A stretch of DNA of 64,000 nucleotides from Anaerolineales bacterium (lineage in GTDB: Bacteria; Chloroflexota; Anaerolineae; 4572-78; J111): NCBI GenBank assembly GCA_020634855.1, contig JACKAU010000005.1:1-64000 (forward strand), written 5' to 3'. This document shows, one piece after another, positions 25,529-36,100 of this stretch. The notes beneath the pieces are model-generated. The model ran no database searches, had not been told where the DNA came from, and was given only the letters and a program-made list of their open reading frames with translations. Within the stretch, counting starts at the first letter, position 1; every line of letters begins with the position of its first letter. Both the position numbers and the translations under genes were made by a program.

Positions 25529-25927
25529 ATGAAGAAAACAGCACAACAACTTGTGGCCGAAGCCGAAGCCGAAATCGAGACGATCTCGGTTGAAGAGGCG
25601 TTCAAGCTACACGGCGATCCGGATGTGGTCATCGTCGATGTGCGGGATGTGCGCGAGTTGAAGCGCGAGGGTTTTATTCCCGGCGCATTCCACGCGCCGC
25701 GAGGCATGATGGAATTTTGGATCGATCCGGACAGCCCCTACTATCATGACATTTTTTCGTCAGGTAAGCGATTCGTCTTTTACTGTAATTTGGGCTGGCG
25801 CTCGGCGCTAGTGGTCAAAGTGATGCAGGATATGGGGTTGCCCCGCGTCTGCCACATCGACGGCGGTTTCGATGCCTGGTGTAAGGCCGGCGGGCCGATT
25901 GCGCAGAAAGAAACGAAGGCGAAATAA
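25529..25927 (+). CDS. Rhodanese-domain protein
   Basis: A 132-residue single rhodanese domain with the N-terminal motif DVVIVDVRDVRELKREG, the active-site loop YCNLGWRSA with catalytic Cys, and the closing DGGFDAWCKAGGP. The loop has the right length for a sulfurtransferase carrying a persulfide on Cys. The gene abuts the oxidase gene (the next GTG follows the stop directly), so the two are translated from one message. A role in sulfur transfer linked to amine oxidation is possible but unproven. Confidence 0.93.
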   Translation: MKKTAQQLVAEAEAEIETISVEEAFKLHGDPDVVIVDVRDVRELKREGFIPGAFHAPRGMMEFWIDPDSPYYHDIFSSGKRFVFYCNLGWRSALVVKVMQDMGLPRVCHIDGGFDAWCKAGGPIAQKETKAK

Positions 25928-27103
25928 GTGTTTGACGCTATCGTCATCGGCCAGGGCTTAATGGGGTCAGCGGCCACCCGCTATCTGAGCGAGCACAGCC
26001 CCAACGTCGCGGTCATCGGGCCGACTGAGCCGGACGATTGGGCCGCGCATCGGGGCGTTTTCGCCAGCCATTACGATCAGGGCCGCATCACCCGGATTCT
26101 CGATGCCGATCCGGTCTGGGCCTTGCTGGCTAAGCGATCCATCGAGCAGTACCGCCATATCGAGGCGGGCAGCGGCATTTCGTTTTATCACCCCTGTGGC
26201 GGCTTGCAGGTCGCGGCCAACGCCGACCACATCGACCAACTGGCGCGTGTAGGGCAGCAGTTAGAGGCTGATTTACAAACTTATCGCGGCTCGGCGCTGG
26301 TCGAGGCTTGTCCTTACTTTTCATTTCCTGAAGACACTGCTGGCGTGTTGGAAGGGGGCGGCGCGGGCTACATCAATCCGCGCTCATTGGCGGCGGCCCA
26401 ACTCAAAATCGCCCAGCAGCAAGGCGCGTCGATCATCCGCGAGACGGTGATTTCGGTTAAATCGAATAAAGCTGGGGTCATCGTCACCACCGCCGAGGCG
26501 CACACCTATCAGGCCCACAAAGTTTTGATCGCCGCTGGAGCCTACACCAACATGCTGGTCGATCCGCCGCTCGACCTGGCCCTGAAACCACGCACCATTC
26601 TACTGGCCGAGCTACCGCCGTCCGAAACCGCTCGATTGGCCCCTATGCTTACTCTGATCTATAAGTTGAAAGACAACTCCGACCTTTCCTCGATCTACAT
26701 GCTGCCCCCCATTGAATATCCGGACAAAAAAACGTATATAAAAATCGGGGGCGACCTGCGTGATGAACCGGCGGCGCGATCCTTTGACGAACTGCGAGCC
26801 TGGTTCAACAGCGGCGGGAGTCGCGCTGAGGCTGAAGCATTAAAAACGGTTTTACTCGATCTGATCCCGGACCTAACGGCCACGACGTTTCTGCACAAAC
26901 CGTGTGTCACCACCTACACCCCACACCGCCATCCTTTCATTGATACGCTCGAAACCGGGCGCATCTTTGTCGCGGCAGGCGGCTGTGGGTCGTCGGCCAA
27001 ATCATCGAACGAGATTGGCCGGCTGGCGGCCGTTTTGCTGCTCCAGAATAGTTGGGGGGATGAAGCGTTGGCGGCGGATGACTTTAAAGTTAAGTCGTTC
27101 TGA
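25928..27103 (+). CDS. FAD-dependent amino-acid/sarcosine-type oxidoreductase (DAO family)
   Basis: A 391-residue flavoenzyme. The dinucleotide-binding motif GQGLMGSAATRYLSE lies at residues 8-22; the middle region HYDQGRITRILD resembles the monomeric sarcosine oxidase/N-methyltryptophan oxidase group, and a late AAGGCGSSAKSSNEIGRLAA binds FAD. It would oxidise a secondary or N-methylated amine; the substrate is not determinable. The GTG start follows the rhodanese TAA without a gap. Its 3' end overlaps the convergent minus-strand membrane gene by 14 bases. Confidence 0.88.
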   Translation: MFDAIVIGQGLMGSAATRYLSEHSPNVAVIGPTEPDDWAAHRGVFASHYDQGRITRILDADPVWALLAKRSIEQYRHIEAGSGISFYHPCGGLQVAANADHIDQLARVGQQLEADLQTYRGSALVEACPYFSFPEDTAGVLEGGGAGYINPRSLAAAQLKIAQQQGASIIRETVISVKSNKAGVIVTTAEAHTYQAHKVLIAAGAYTNMLVDPPLDLALKPRTILLAELPPSETARLAPMLTLIYKLKDNSDLSSIYMLPPIEYPDKKTYIKIGGDLRDEPAARSFDELRAWFNSGGSRAEAEALKTVLLDLIPDLTATTFLHKPCVTTYTPHRHPFIDTLETGRIFVAAGGCGSSAKSSNEIGRLAAVLLLQNSWGDEALAADDFKVKSF

Positions 27104-27353
27104 CAACCTCGTACAACTTTACCGCCGACACAATCGGCGCGGCGATGTACAGCGGCGCGAAAAAGAAGCCCAAACAACCGAATGAGAAAAAGGTTAGCGC
27201 GGCCCCAACCGCCAGCAACGCCGCATAACCGATCAATATCATCAACCCCTTACTCACATCGCCGGCGACAATCCAGCCCAGTCCTAAAAAGCCGCAGTAG
27301 CCGCCAATTAATTCCAACAGGATTAAAAAAGTCGGTGTATAACTTTGATTCAT
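27090..27353 (-). CDS. Small membrane protein, TM2-like
   Basis: An 87-residue protein with three hydrophobic segments: FLILLELIGGYCGFLGLGW, LMILIGYAALLAVGAALTFF and FFAPLYIAAPIVSAV. The GWxxxG and the short spacing recall TM2 and related small integral proteins of unknown role. GCGAGGA stands about 6 bases before the ATG. The 3' end overlaps the end of the oxidase gene on the other strand. No function can be proposed. Confidence 0.65.
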   Translation of the reverse strand: MNQSYTPTFLILLELIGGYCGFLGLGWIVAGDVSKGLMILIGYAALLAVGAALTFFSFGCLGFFFAPLYIAAPIVSAVKLYEVVRTT

Positions 27354-27417
27354 TTACTATCCTCGCTGTCTTATCCGTTAGATATGTCCAAAGTAATAAT
27401 TCATCAATGCGCATATT

Positions 27418-27473
27418 GCGTAGGGCGTGGTGCGTAGCTAATAATCATACGGAATACGCACTACGCCCTACGT
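27418..27473. repeat. Palindromic element, GCGTAGGGCGT family, copy 1
   Basis: GCGTAGGGCGTGGTGCGTA (27418-27436) is inverted at 27455-27472 with one mismatch. A related pair of arms lies at 48872-48936. Confidence 0.75.
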
Positions 27474-27694
27474 TTGGGTTAATCTAATTCTTGGCTTGGC
27501 CTAAAACCCGTCTCTGTGCTTCAATAAATAGCCTACCATACCTTACGACCGGCGTCTCAACTAGACGACAAATTATCGACCAACGATGGACGTTGAAGCC
27601 CAAACCAACCCATTCCATTCAATCTCACAACTTTTGAAGCCAATTGGCGTAGGGACTATAATACGAGGTCGCTGAATGCTTTCTTACGAAAGAG

Positions 27695-27782
27695 CTTATA
27701 GGTTTCCAACCCTAACTTTGGCGTACCTGCTGTTCCAACCGGAAAGCGGTGTTATCGCAAATGACATTCGGAAACCTATAAG
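27695..27782. repeat. Palindromic element, CTTATAGGTTTCC family
   Basis: Perfect 13-bp terminal inverted repeats CTTATAGGTTTCC (27695-27707) and GGAAACCTATAAG (27770-27782) enclose about 60 bp. Size and layout match the ACCTGNCAGG family, and the sequence differs. It ends 45 bases before the kinase start. Confidence 0.75.
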
Positions 27783-27826
27783 GTCTGCCCTGAGTAGCGA
27801 CAAACACCCAAAAGGACAAAAAAACG

Positions 27827-29860
27827 ATGGTGGAAAAGGTTGGTAGATACGAGATACTGGAAGAGCTTGGCCAAGGCGGCTTTGCCGTCGTCCATCGAGG
27901 CCGCGACACGATCCTGGATCGCCCGGTCGCCTTGAAAGAACTCAAGCCGGTTCTGCTCGGCGACGCCGAATGGGTGCAGCGCTTTCATCGCGAAGCCAAA
28001 ACCATCGCTCGCCTGGATCACCCTCGCATTGTGCCTATCTACGATATTTATGAGCTAGAGCAGCGTCTGTTCATTGTGATGCGGCTGGTTGAAGGCTCCA
28101 GCCTGGAAGAGTTGATTGCGTCCAAAAAACAGTTAGCTTGGTCGGAAGCCTTCGAAATTTTTTCCGGCATCGCCGATGGCCTGGCTTACGCCCATGCCCA
28201 AAACATTCTGCATCGCGACCTCAAACCGGCTAACATCCTGATTGACGCCAAACAGGGCGCGATGCTGTCTGACTTTGGCCTGGCCAAGCTAACCAGCGAG
28301 AGCAGCATGAGTCTGAGCGCCAGCGGCACCATCGTCGGTACGCCGCATTATATCGCGCCGGAAATTTGGGAAGGTAAGAAAAATACGGTTCAGTCCGACA
28401 TCTATGCTCTGGGCTGCATTCTGTACGAAGCCCTAACCGGCGAGAAAATTTTCAAGGGCGACACCCCGCCGGCGGTCATGATGGCCCATTTCACGCCGTT
28501 GTCGCTGCCGCAAACCTGGCCCGACAATGTCCCGTCCGGCATCACCGAGGTCCTGGCCCAAGCACTGGCCCGCAACCCAGACGACCGCTATCGCAGCGCT
28601 ACCGAATTTGCCGCCGCGCTGGCCGTCCTGCCGGTTGACCACGCAGCTACCGGTCACCTTCTCGTCGCGACGCCGACGGCGATTGAAGCGCCGCCCGAAC
28701 CCATCACCACCGGCGCTCCGACCGAATCGATTGAGCTTGAGCCGCACCCCTCACCATCGGCCACTGCCCCGACGGCCTCTGTCTCGACCGACGAGGCGCA
28801 GTCGCCGGCAAGCAGCGACCCAACACCTTCTCCGCTGCAGGAGATAGCGGCGCCGGAATCTCCGCCGGATACAGCGGTTCCATCACGACAAGCGACTATT
28901 GAGCCTTCCGGTGAGCTAACACCGGCGGTTCGACGTCCCCGAGTTGGTCGTCGAAGCTGCTTGTGGCTTGGTCTGGGTCTGGGGTTGGTCATGTTTCTGG
29001 GTATCGTTTTCCTGGGTAACTTCTGTTCCCTACTTAACCGGCTCGATGCCATCAATAACCCCACAGCGGCGTTGATCGCCCTCCAGACCGAGTCGATCAA
29101 CGTACCCCTCCCCACCGACGACTCCGATCCGGCCGAGATCGAGATCAACTTCGGAGCAGGCGAACTCAACATCGCGCCCGGCGCTGACGGCGCGCTCGTT
29201 TCCGGAACGGCTACGTACAACGTAGCCCAACTCAAGCCGTCGGTTTCTAACGATAACGGCCAGGTGGTCATCGAACCTGAATTTGAGGTTGATCTGTCGG
29301 CTTTACCGGATGGCGACACCCAGAACCACTGGGACCTAACCTTAGGCAGCTTCCCGATGGAGTTGAACGTCACCACCGGGGCCGTCAAGAGCCAGTTGGA
29401 ACTGGGCGGCTTATTACTGAAAGAGGTGCGGTTGGTTACCGGCGCCGCCGACTACAAGGCCGCCTTTTCTGAGCCGAACCGCACCCCTATGCAAAGCCTG
29501 CGCTTTACCGGCGGCGGTTCGCAGACTCAGTTAATAGGGCTGGCCAACGCCTACACCGAAGATATCATCTTTAAAGGCGGCGCCGGCGACTACACCTTGG
29601 ACTTTAGCGGGCAACTCCGCGAGGATCTCGATGTTGAGATTGACGCCGGGTTAGGCCAGGTTACCCTGCGGGTTCCTGAAACGACGCGGGCCGCCGTCTC
29701 GGTCAGCAATCTCCTGGCCAACGTCGAACCGACCGGCGCCTGGCAGCAATCGCCGGAGGATGATGGTCAATATGTTGTGACCGGCGATGCCTATCAGGAA
29801 TATGAGATCAAAATCACCGTCCGAATTGGAGCCGGCAATCTCAAACTGGAGACAATGTAG
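27827..29860 (+). CDS. Receptor-like Ser/Thr protein kinase with beta-rich ectodomain
   Basis: A 677-residue PknB-type kinase. The catalytic domain (about 8-265) has the Gly loop LGQGGFAVV, Lys in VALKELK, HRDLKPANI, DFGLAKL and a GTPHYIAPE activation segment, all intact. A Pro/Thr/Ser-rich juxtamembrane linker (about 290-370) leads to one membrane helix (about 380-402). The outer 260 residues contain EIEINFGAGELNI and IRIGAGNLKLE-type strands, resembling the toastrack/LiaF-C or DUF4097 beta-solenoid fold. It probably senses an envelope signal and phosphorylates cytoplasmic proteins. AAAGGAC precedes the ATG. The stop codon TAG begins a palindromic element. Confidence 0.93.
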   Translation: MVEKVGRYEILEELGQGGFAVVHRGRDTILDRPVALKELKPVLLGDAEWVQRFHREAKTIARLDHPRIVPIYDIYELEQRLFIVMRLVEGSSLEELIASKKQLAWSEAFEIFSGIADGLAYAHAQNILHRDLKPANILIDAKQGAMLSDFGLAKLTSESSMSLSASGTIVGTPHYIAPEIWEGKKNTVQSDIYALGCILYEALTGEKIFKGDTPPAVMMAHFTPLSLPQTWPDNVPSGITEVLAQALARNPDDRYRSATEFAAALAVLPVDHAATGHLLVATPTAIEAPPEPITTGAPTESIELEPHPSPSATAPTASVSTDEAQSPASSDPTPSPLQEIAAPESPPDTAVPSRQATIEPSGELTPAVRRPRVGRRSCLWLGLGLGLVMFLGIVFLGNFCSLLNRLDAINNPTAALIALQTESINVPLPTDDSDPAEIEINFGAGELNIAPGADGALVSGTATYNVAQLKPSVSNDNGQVVIEPEFEVDLSALPDGDTQNHWDLTLGSFPMELNVTTGAVKSQLELGGLLLKEVRLVTGAADYKAAFSEPNRTPMQSLRFTGGGSQTQLIGLANAYTEDIIFKGGAGDYTLDFSGQLREDLDVEIDAGLGQVTLRVPETTRAAVSVSNLLANVEPTGAWQQSPEDDGQYVVTGDAYQEYEIKITVRIGAGNLKLETM

Positions 29861-29997
29861 GTTGGGTTGAGCCGAAAATTGGGTCTTTTGACAGGCTAAT
29901 GTTGGGTTTCATTCTCTGTTTCATCACCTAAATCTCCGGCGAAACCCAACAATTGGGGCAATGGCCTCTCGAATTGCTCCATTCAACGCAACCTACG
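29858..29997. repeat. Nested palindromic element, TAGGTTGGGTTGAG family
   Basis: Outer arms TAGGTTGGGTTGAGC (29858) and ATTCAACGCAACCTAC (to 29996), inner arms TGTTGGGTTTC (29900-29910) and GAAACCCAACA (29941-29951). The first three bases are the kinase stop codon. Confidence 0.75.
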
Positions 29998-30002
29998 CCT
30001 GC

Positions 30003-30015
30003 CAATCCGTGTTCT
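30003..30015. repeat. Fragment of the CACGGAT element
   Basis: AATCCGTGTTCTA matches the right end of the element at 22111-22237. No left arm is present, so it looks like a decayed copy. Confidence 0.35.
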
Positions 30016-30180
30016 AAACAATGGCGAAAAGCTCCTGCGTGACACGAACCTAATTCTAATCCTGGCTTGCCCAGGTTAATTATCTAGCAATTAAGCGCAG
30101 GATGTGATAATATTAATTTACCGAGTTGCTTACCTACCGACCTGATTAATAGTCAAAAAAGCCATTCTTGCCGGATACGA

Positions 30181-30272
30181 CGGAAGCAGGAAGTAAGAAG
30201 TAAGGCGCATGGAGTAAATATCTTTCCTCCAATTCGTACTTCATACTTCATAATTCAAGATTCCTGCTTCCG
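30181..30272. repeat. Palindromic element, GGAAGCAGGAAGTAAGAAG family
   Basis: The left arm (30181-30218) and right arm (30233-30272) are imperfect inverted copies of CGGAAGCAGGAA plus GAAGTA words. It ends 17 bases before the start of the ANL–DAC gene, so it would lie in its leader. Confidence 0.75.
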
Positions 30273-30289
30273 TTCCCATCACGGATATT

Positions 30290-33127
30290 ATGAGTCAGCC
30301 GCATCAAAGCCTAAATCAGCGCTTGCTGGCGGTCATGGCCGCTCATGCCGACCAGCCGTGCTTTCAAATAAAAAAACGAGACCGCTACCAGAATATCTCT
30401 TACCAACGTTTTCAGGCCCGCCTAATTCGCCTGATGAACTTCTTTCGTAGCCAGGGGCTTGACGCCGGCGAACGCGTAGCCCTCGTTGCCGACAACTCTG
30501 TCGATTGGATGGTCACTTATGTCGCCTGCCTGCTGTCCGGATTGGTCGCTGTGCCGGTGCGCACCTCGCTGCCGGTGGAGACCATCCATAATATTCTACA
30601 GGAGACCGGCGCGCGCCTGGCCTTGATCCAGGATGAAGAGCCGGTTCGCTTTATTGCCGGCGCCCAAACCCTGCCGGACCTGAAGACTATTTTGGTGACC
30701 AACAGCGTGCTGGCCTCACCCCCCTGGCTGGTGCCTATCGATGCTGTGTTTGCCGACACCCTACCCCCGGCTGACGAAATCGAAACCCTGCTGGCTCAGG
30801 CCAAGCGCATACCACCCGATGCCCTGGCCGCGATCAAATACGTACCCACCGAGACCGGCCGGCTGCAAGGGGCCATGTTCGATCATGGCCAACTGTCCGC
30901 CACCCTGCGCTATATGGCCCACTGGTTCGAATTCGAAGAGGATGACTTAGCCTTCACCATCATGCAATGGACCGAACTACCCAATCTTTTGGCCGGGCTG
31001 CACTATTTCCTGATGGGGATTCCCAATGCGCTGATTGAAAATTTGGAGAGCCTGGCCGACAACATGCGGGAAACCAGCCCCACCATTATGCTTGATATTC
31101 CCTACACCTACGAAAAGTTTTTTGAAGGCTTCACCACCTGGTTGAGCGACCAGCCCGAGGTTTATCAAAAAGTGGTGCGCTGGGCGTTAGCCAAGGGCAA
31201 AGAGTACCGAGCCGCCGGCCCAAACGCCTCACCGGAACTGCGCCAGGAATATCTCCGGGCCGACTTGACCTTTTTTAGCCGCTTCAAAGGCCAGTTGGGC
31301 GGCCGCATTCGGGCGTTCTACTCAACCGGTGGTTCACTGTCGCGTGAGGTCACCGAGTTTTATGAAGCCCTGGGTATTCCGCTGATCAATGTCTACAGCT
31401 TGACCGAAGCCGGCGGCTTTCCGGCCGGCGGCCGGCCGGCGACGAATCATCCCGGCTCGGTTGGCCAAATTTCGCCCGGTTTTGAGATCCGCCTGGCCCA
31501 AGACGGCGAAATTCTGATCCACGGCAAAACCGTTATGCGCGGCTTTTGGCCAACGCCCCAACAATCCGGTCGAATTTTCAATGAAGAAGGCTGGCTACGC
31601 AGCGGCGATATCGGGCGCATAGACGCCGACGCCTATCTTCACGTCACCGACCGCAAGCGGCACATTATGGTTCTGTCTACCGGCCGAAAAATTATCCCCA
31701 CGGCCATTGAGAGTGCGTTGGTCGCCAGCGAGTTCATCGACCAAGCCGCCGTAATTGCTGAAGGCAAGCCCTATGTCTCGGCCATGATTGTGCCTAATTT
31801 GAAGCGGCTGACCAACCATTTTCAAAACGACGACGGCGAGCGCGTGACCACCACCGGCCACCCTCGCGTTAAGGCGTTGCTGGAACAAATCATCGGCCAG
31901 GTGAACCGCAAGCTGGACCGCTGGGAGCAGATTAGCGAGTACAGCCTGCTGGAGCAGCCGCTCAGCCAGGACACGGGCGAACTGACGCCGTCGATGAAAA
32001 TCAGCCGCCACGTGGTGGCCAAACGCTACGCTTCACAAATTGAGGCCATGTATCCGGCCCGGCTGCAAATTGAGGCCGAAAACATCTCGCAGGTCCAGGT
32101 TGAACCGGAGCGACTGCGCGAACTACTGGAAAAGGAGCGCATTCTGGATGCCTGGATGGCCGATGCCGGCATCGGCTTTCTATTTCAGATTGCCCAAGCG
32201 CGCCAGATCGACGCACCCTCGATGGTTCACATCTGCGACGCCGCCGCCAGCATTGCCCAAATGGAAAATGAAGCCAAGCCGCTCTCCACGGCCCTCATCG
32301 TGGGCGACCCCGCCCGGATTGCCCGTATCCTGCCGGACAGCCAGATTCAACTGTTATCGCACGACCATATTCGCCGCATGCGTAAGACATTGGTCACGAT
32401 GGCTCGCATGGTTGACGGCAATGTGCTGGGCTACGTGGTGGACAAACACGGCTGGGTGCGCGGCATCAACAAGCTTAACGTTTCCCTGGTCGAGCCGGGC
32501 AACTTTTTGCTTGGTCCGCAATTCCGCCATCACGCCGCCATCTCGCGGCAGTGCGACGCCGTGGTCTTTTTTGTACCGGCCGGCGGCCGTCAGGTGCGGG
32601 TCTTTGCCGGCGGCCACCTGGTGGGTCGTTACTCCGACGGCGACTGGTCGCCTGAAAATTTACTCCACGTCGATGAAGTTATCGATCAACTGGCCCAAGA
32701 CAAAAAGTACGAGTTGGCGTTGATCCGGCGAGTGTTACGCTGCGCGTTCCGCATGTCGGAAAACAACCTGGGGGCCATCTTCATCATCGGTAATGCGGAT
32801 GACATCATGGAGCATTCCGACGCCTCGGAGATCAGCCATTTCGCATTGATTGTCAGCACGCAGATGGTCGATCTGTCGGACGAAGAGTTGATCAATTTCG
32901 CCAAGCAAGACGGGGCAACGGTCATTGACGTGCAGGGTAAATTTAGAGGTTGTATGGTTCTGCTGCGGCCCAACGCCGAAACCCAGGCGGAAATTGGCCC
33001 GGGCAAAGGCGCTCGCCACAGCAGCGCCGCCAAAATGAGCGCCGAGGCCAACTGCCTGGCGATCACCGTCTCTCACGACGGCCCGATTACCGTTTATGAT
33101 GCTGGACAACGAATACTATCACTATAA
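30290..33127 (+). CDS. ANL acyl-adenylate synthetase fused to a diadenylate-cyclase-like (DisA_N) domain
   Basis: A 945-residue fusion. Residues 1 to about 600 are an AMP-forming long-chain-acyl-CoA-synthetase-like enzyme: VYSLTEAGG (A5), RSGDIGRIDAD and TDRKRHI (A7/A8), and the A10 lysine in LTPSMKISR are kept. The ATP P-loop is degenerate (VPTETGRLQGAM instead of a Ser/Thr/Gly-rich loop with Lys). About 690-780 is a sensor-like domain. About 780-945 resembles the DAC/DisA_N fold: DGA at 874-876 and RHSS at 909-912 where active cyclases have RHR. Either half may therefore be altered or regulatory. It ends two bases before a class III cyclase gene. No membrane segments. The domain calls come from motifs I recognise; the fusion is unusual. 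Confidence 0.8.
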   Translation: MSQPHQSLNQRLLAVMAAHADQPCFQIKKRDRYQNISYQRFQARLIRLMNFFRSQGLDAGERVALVADNSVDWMVTYVACLLSGLVAVPVRTSLPVETIHNILQETGARLALIQDEEPVRFIAGAQTLPDLKTILVTNSVLASPPWLVPIDAVFADTLPPADEIETLLAQAKRIPPDALAAIKYVPTETGRLQGAMFDHGQLSATLRYMAHWFEFEEDDLAFTIMQWTELPNLLAGLHYFLMGIPNALIENLESLADNMRETSPTIMLDIPYTYEKFFEGFTTWLSDQPEVYQKVVRWALAKGKEYRAAGPNASPELRQEYLRADLTFFSRFKGQLGGRIRAFYSTGGSLSREVTEFYEALGIPLINVYSLTEAGGFPAGGRPATNHPGSVGQISPGFEIRLAQDGEILIHGKTVMRGFWPTPQQSGRIFNEEGWLRSGDIGRIDADAYLHVTDRKRHIMVLSTGRKIIPTAIESALVASEFIDQAAVIAEGKPYVSAMIVPNLKRLTNHFQNDDGERVTTTGHPRVKALLEQIIGQVNRKLDRWEQISEYSLLEQPLSQDTGELTPSMKISRHVVAKRYASQIEAMYPARLQIEAENISQVQVEPERLRELLEKERILDAWMADAGIGFLFQIAQARQIDAPSMVHICDAAASIAQMENEAKPLSTALIVGDPARIARILPDSQIQLLSHDHIRRMRKTLVTMARMVDGNVLGYVVDKHGWVRGINKLNVSLVEPGNFLLGPQFRHHAAISRQCDAVVFFVPAGGRQVRVFAGGHLVGRYSDGDWSPENLLHVDEVIDQLAQDKKYELALIRRVLRCAFRMSENNLGAIFIIGNADDIMEHSDASEISHFALIVSTQMVDLSDEELINFAKQDGATVIDVQGKFRGCMVLLRPNAETQAEIGPGKGARHSSAAKMSAEANCLAITVSHDGPITVYDAGQRILSL

Positions 33128-33129
33128 CT

Positions 33130-36100
33130 ATGGAAAACCAACATCCATCTGATAGGCCTGACCTCATTAAGACGATGGCCGGCTACGTCCCCTGGCTGAT
33201 CACGCGCCGCATTGCCGTTGATCCCACGCCGATCGACCAACCCCGAACCGAACGGCTGCCGGCCGCGGTGCTATTTGCCGACATCTCCGGCTTCACCGCC
33301 TTAACCGAGCGGCTGGCCCAACAAGGCCCCGCCGGAGCCGAAGCGCTAACGCGCATTCTCAACGATTACTTCGGCCATCTAATCGATCTGATCGCCACGC
33401 ACGGCGGTGATGTGGTCAAATTTGCCGGCGACGCCCTGATCGCCCTCTTTCCGGCCCTGGATGAGGCCGGCCAACCCCAGCCGGCGCGACTGGCGCAGGT
33501 GACTCGGCTGGCCGCACAATGCAGTGTGACCGCCCAGCAGCATCTCAACAACTACCAGGCCACCGAAGGCATCCGGCTGTCGCTTAAGCTGGCCATTGGC
33601 GCGGGCGAGGTCATCACCATGCATCTGGGCGGGGTCCTTGATCGCTGGGAATTTCTGGTCACCGGCGATCCACTGACGCAGGTAGGCCAGGCCGAGGGCT
33701 GCGCCCAGCCCGGCGACATTGTCATCTCGCCGGAAGCCTGGCCGCTGATGGCCGATGTGGCCGCCGGCCGAGCCGTAACCGCTGCCGCTTCAGGCCGAGT
33801 CATGCGTTTGACCGGTTTGCGCCAATTGATCAGCCCGGTATCCCTGGCCGATGTGACTCTGTCCGCCGGGACGGCGGCGGCGCTGCGCTGTTACATTCCG
33901 GGGGCCATCCGGGCCAGGCTGGGGGCCAACCAGAGCGGCTGGATTGCCGAACTGCGCCGGGTGACGGTGCTGTTTGTCAACCTGCCCGATTTGAATTACG
34001 CCATCGATCTGGCCCAGGCTCAACAAGTGATCCGCGACCTACAAGACGACCTCTACCGTTACGAAGGCAGCCTGAACAAGTTGAGCGTTGACGACAAAGG
34101 CGTCACCCTGGTGGCGGCCATGGGGTTGCCCCCGTTTGCCCACGAGGACGACGCCGATCGGGCCATCAAGGCCGCCCTGGCTATGCAGCGCACCCTCAGA
34201 ACGCGCGGACTGCGCGGCGGCATCGGGATCACAACCGGTCGGGCCTTTTGCGGCTCGGTCGGCAACGACCGGCGGCGCGAGTACACGATGATCGGCGACG
34301 TGGTCAATCTGTCGGCCCGGTTGATGCAGGCCGTGCTGAAGCAGGGCATCGACGATGATATTTTGTGCGACTCGGTCACCTATCGCGCCACGCGAGCTTC
34401 GGCGGCGTTGGAGTTGATGTTGGGCGTCGATCTGGATGACTCCGGCGGCGTTGGCGATGTCAATGATTTTGAGGAACTGCCGCCGATTACGGTCAAAGGT
34501 AAAAGCCAGCCCATCCCCATCTACCGCCCCATCGACCGGCAAACCACCGTCGTCGATATCGAAGCCTTCCACGCCGAAATGGTGGGCCGGGCCGCCGAAC
34601 GGCAGTTGTTGGTGGAAAAGCTGAAGGCCGTTCTGCACGATGACGAGGGCAGTCTCATTATCATCGAAGGCGAAGCCGGCATCGGTAAATCGCGGCTGGT
34701 GGAGTTTGTGGTCAAGCAAACTCAGACGTTGGCCCTCAACTATTTGATTGGCGCCGGCAACGCGATAGAACGGACCACGCCTTACCACGCCTGGCGGCCC
34801 ATCTTCAAGCAGCTTTTCAAGCTGGATACCGACCTGGAGCCGGCGGCCAAACGCCGCCAGGTGCTGGCCCGGCTCGAAGCCGATTTCGATTCGGTGCGCG
34901 ACCAGCTCCAACAACATATTAAAGCCGCCGACGCGGATGAGCTGTTGGGCGAAGGCAAAAACCTGACCGAAGCGCCGTCATGGCCGCAGTTGGCGCCGCT
35001 GCTTGACCCGGTGCTGCCGCTCGACTGGCCGGAAAGCGAGCTAACGGAGCAGATGACCGGTAAAGTGCGGGCCGACAACACCTTTGAACTGCTGAGCTTG
35101 CTGCTGCAACAGGTGGCCCACCAGGCCAATGCCATCGAAGCGCCCTATGTTTTTGTGCTGGAAGATTGTCACTGGCTCGACTCGACTTCATGGCAGTTGG
35201 CTATGTTGGTGGCGCAGCGGGTGGAGCCGGTGGTGCTGGTGCTGGCCACGCGCCCGCTATCCCAATCCGCGCCGTCTGAATACCGGACCATCAACCAACT
35301 GCCAAGCACCATTCGCCTGGTGCTCGATAATTTATCGCCGCAGGATGTCATCGCCCTTATTTGTCAACGGCTGGCCGTGGATTTGCTGCCGCCGGAACTG
35401 ACCGAGTTGATTGTGGACAAGGCCCACGGTAATCCATTTTTTAGCGAGGAACTGGTCTACGCGCTGCGGGATGCGGGCGTCATTCAGAGCCGCAATGGAA
35501 CTTGCCATATTGCCGGCGACCTGGCCCAGGCCCAACTGCCCGATACGGTTCAGGGTGTTGTCACCAGCCGGATCGACCGGCTGACGCCCGCCCAACAGCT
35601 AACCTTGAAGGTGGCCAGCGTCATCGGGCGTATTTTCGAGTTCCAACTGCTGCATGATGTGCATCCCATCGAAGCCGACCGCGATGACCTGCCCGATCAT
35701 CTGGACCGGCTGGAAGCTTTGGACATTATGCTGATGGAAACGCCGGAGCCGGGTCTGGCCTACATCTTCAAACATATCATCACCCAGGAAGTGGCCTACG
35801 ATCTAATGCTCTACGCCCAGCGACAGGCGCTGCACCGGGCCGTGGCCCAATGGTGCGAAACCGCCTACGCCGGCGACCTCTCGCCGTACTATGGCCTGCT
35901 GGCCCACCACTGGCATCGCGCCGATCAGGCCGACCGCGCTATCGACTACCTGGAGAAGGCCGGCGAGGCGGCCCTGCACGATTACGCTAACGAAGAAGCC
36001 ATCAAATTTTTTAGCCGGGCCATTGCCCTGGCCGACCAAGCTCAGACGGCGTCCGAGGGACAAAACGGCCGGCCCTCGGCTTTTCCCGCCACACGGCGGG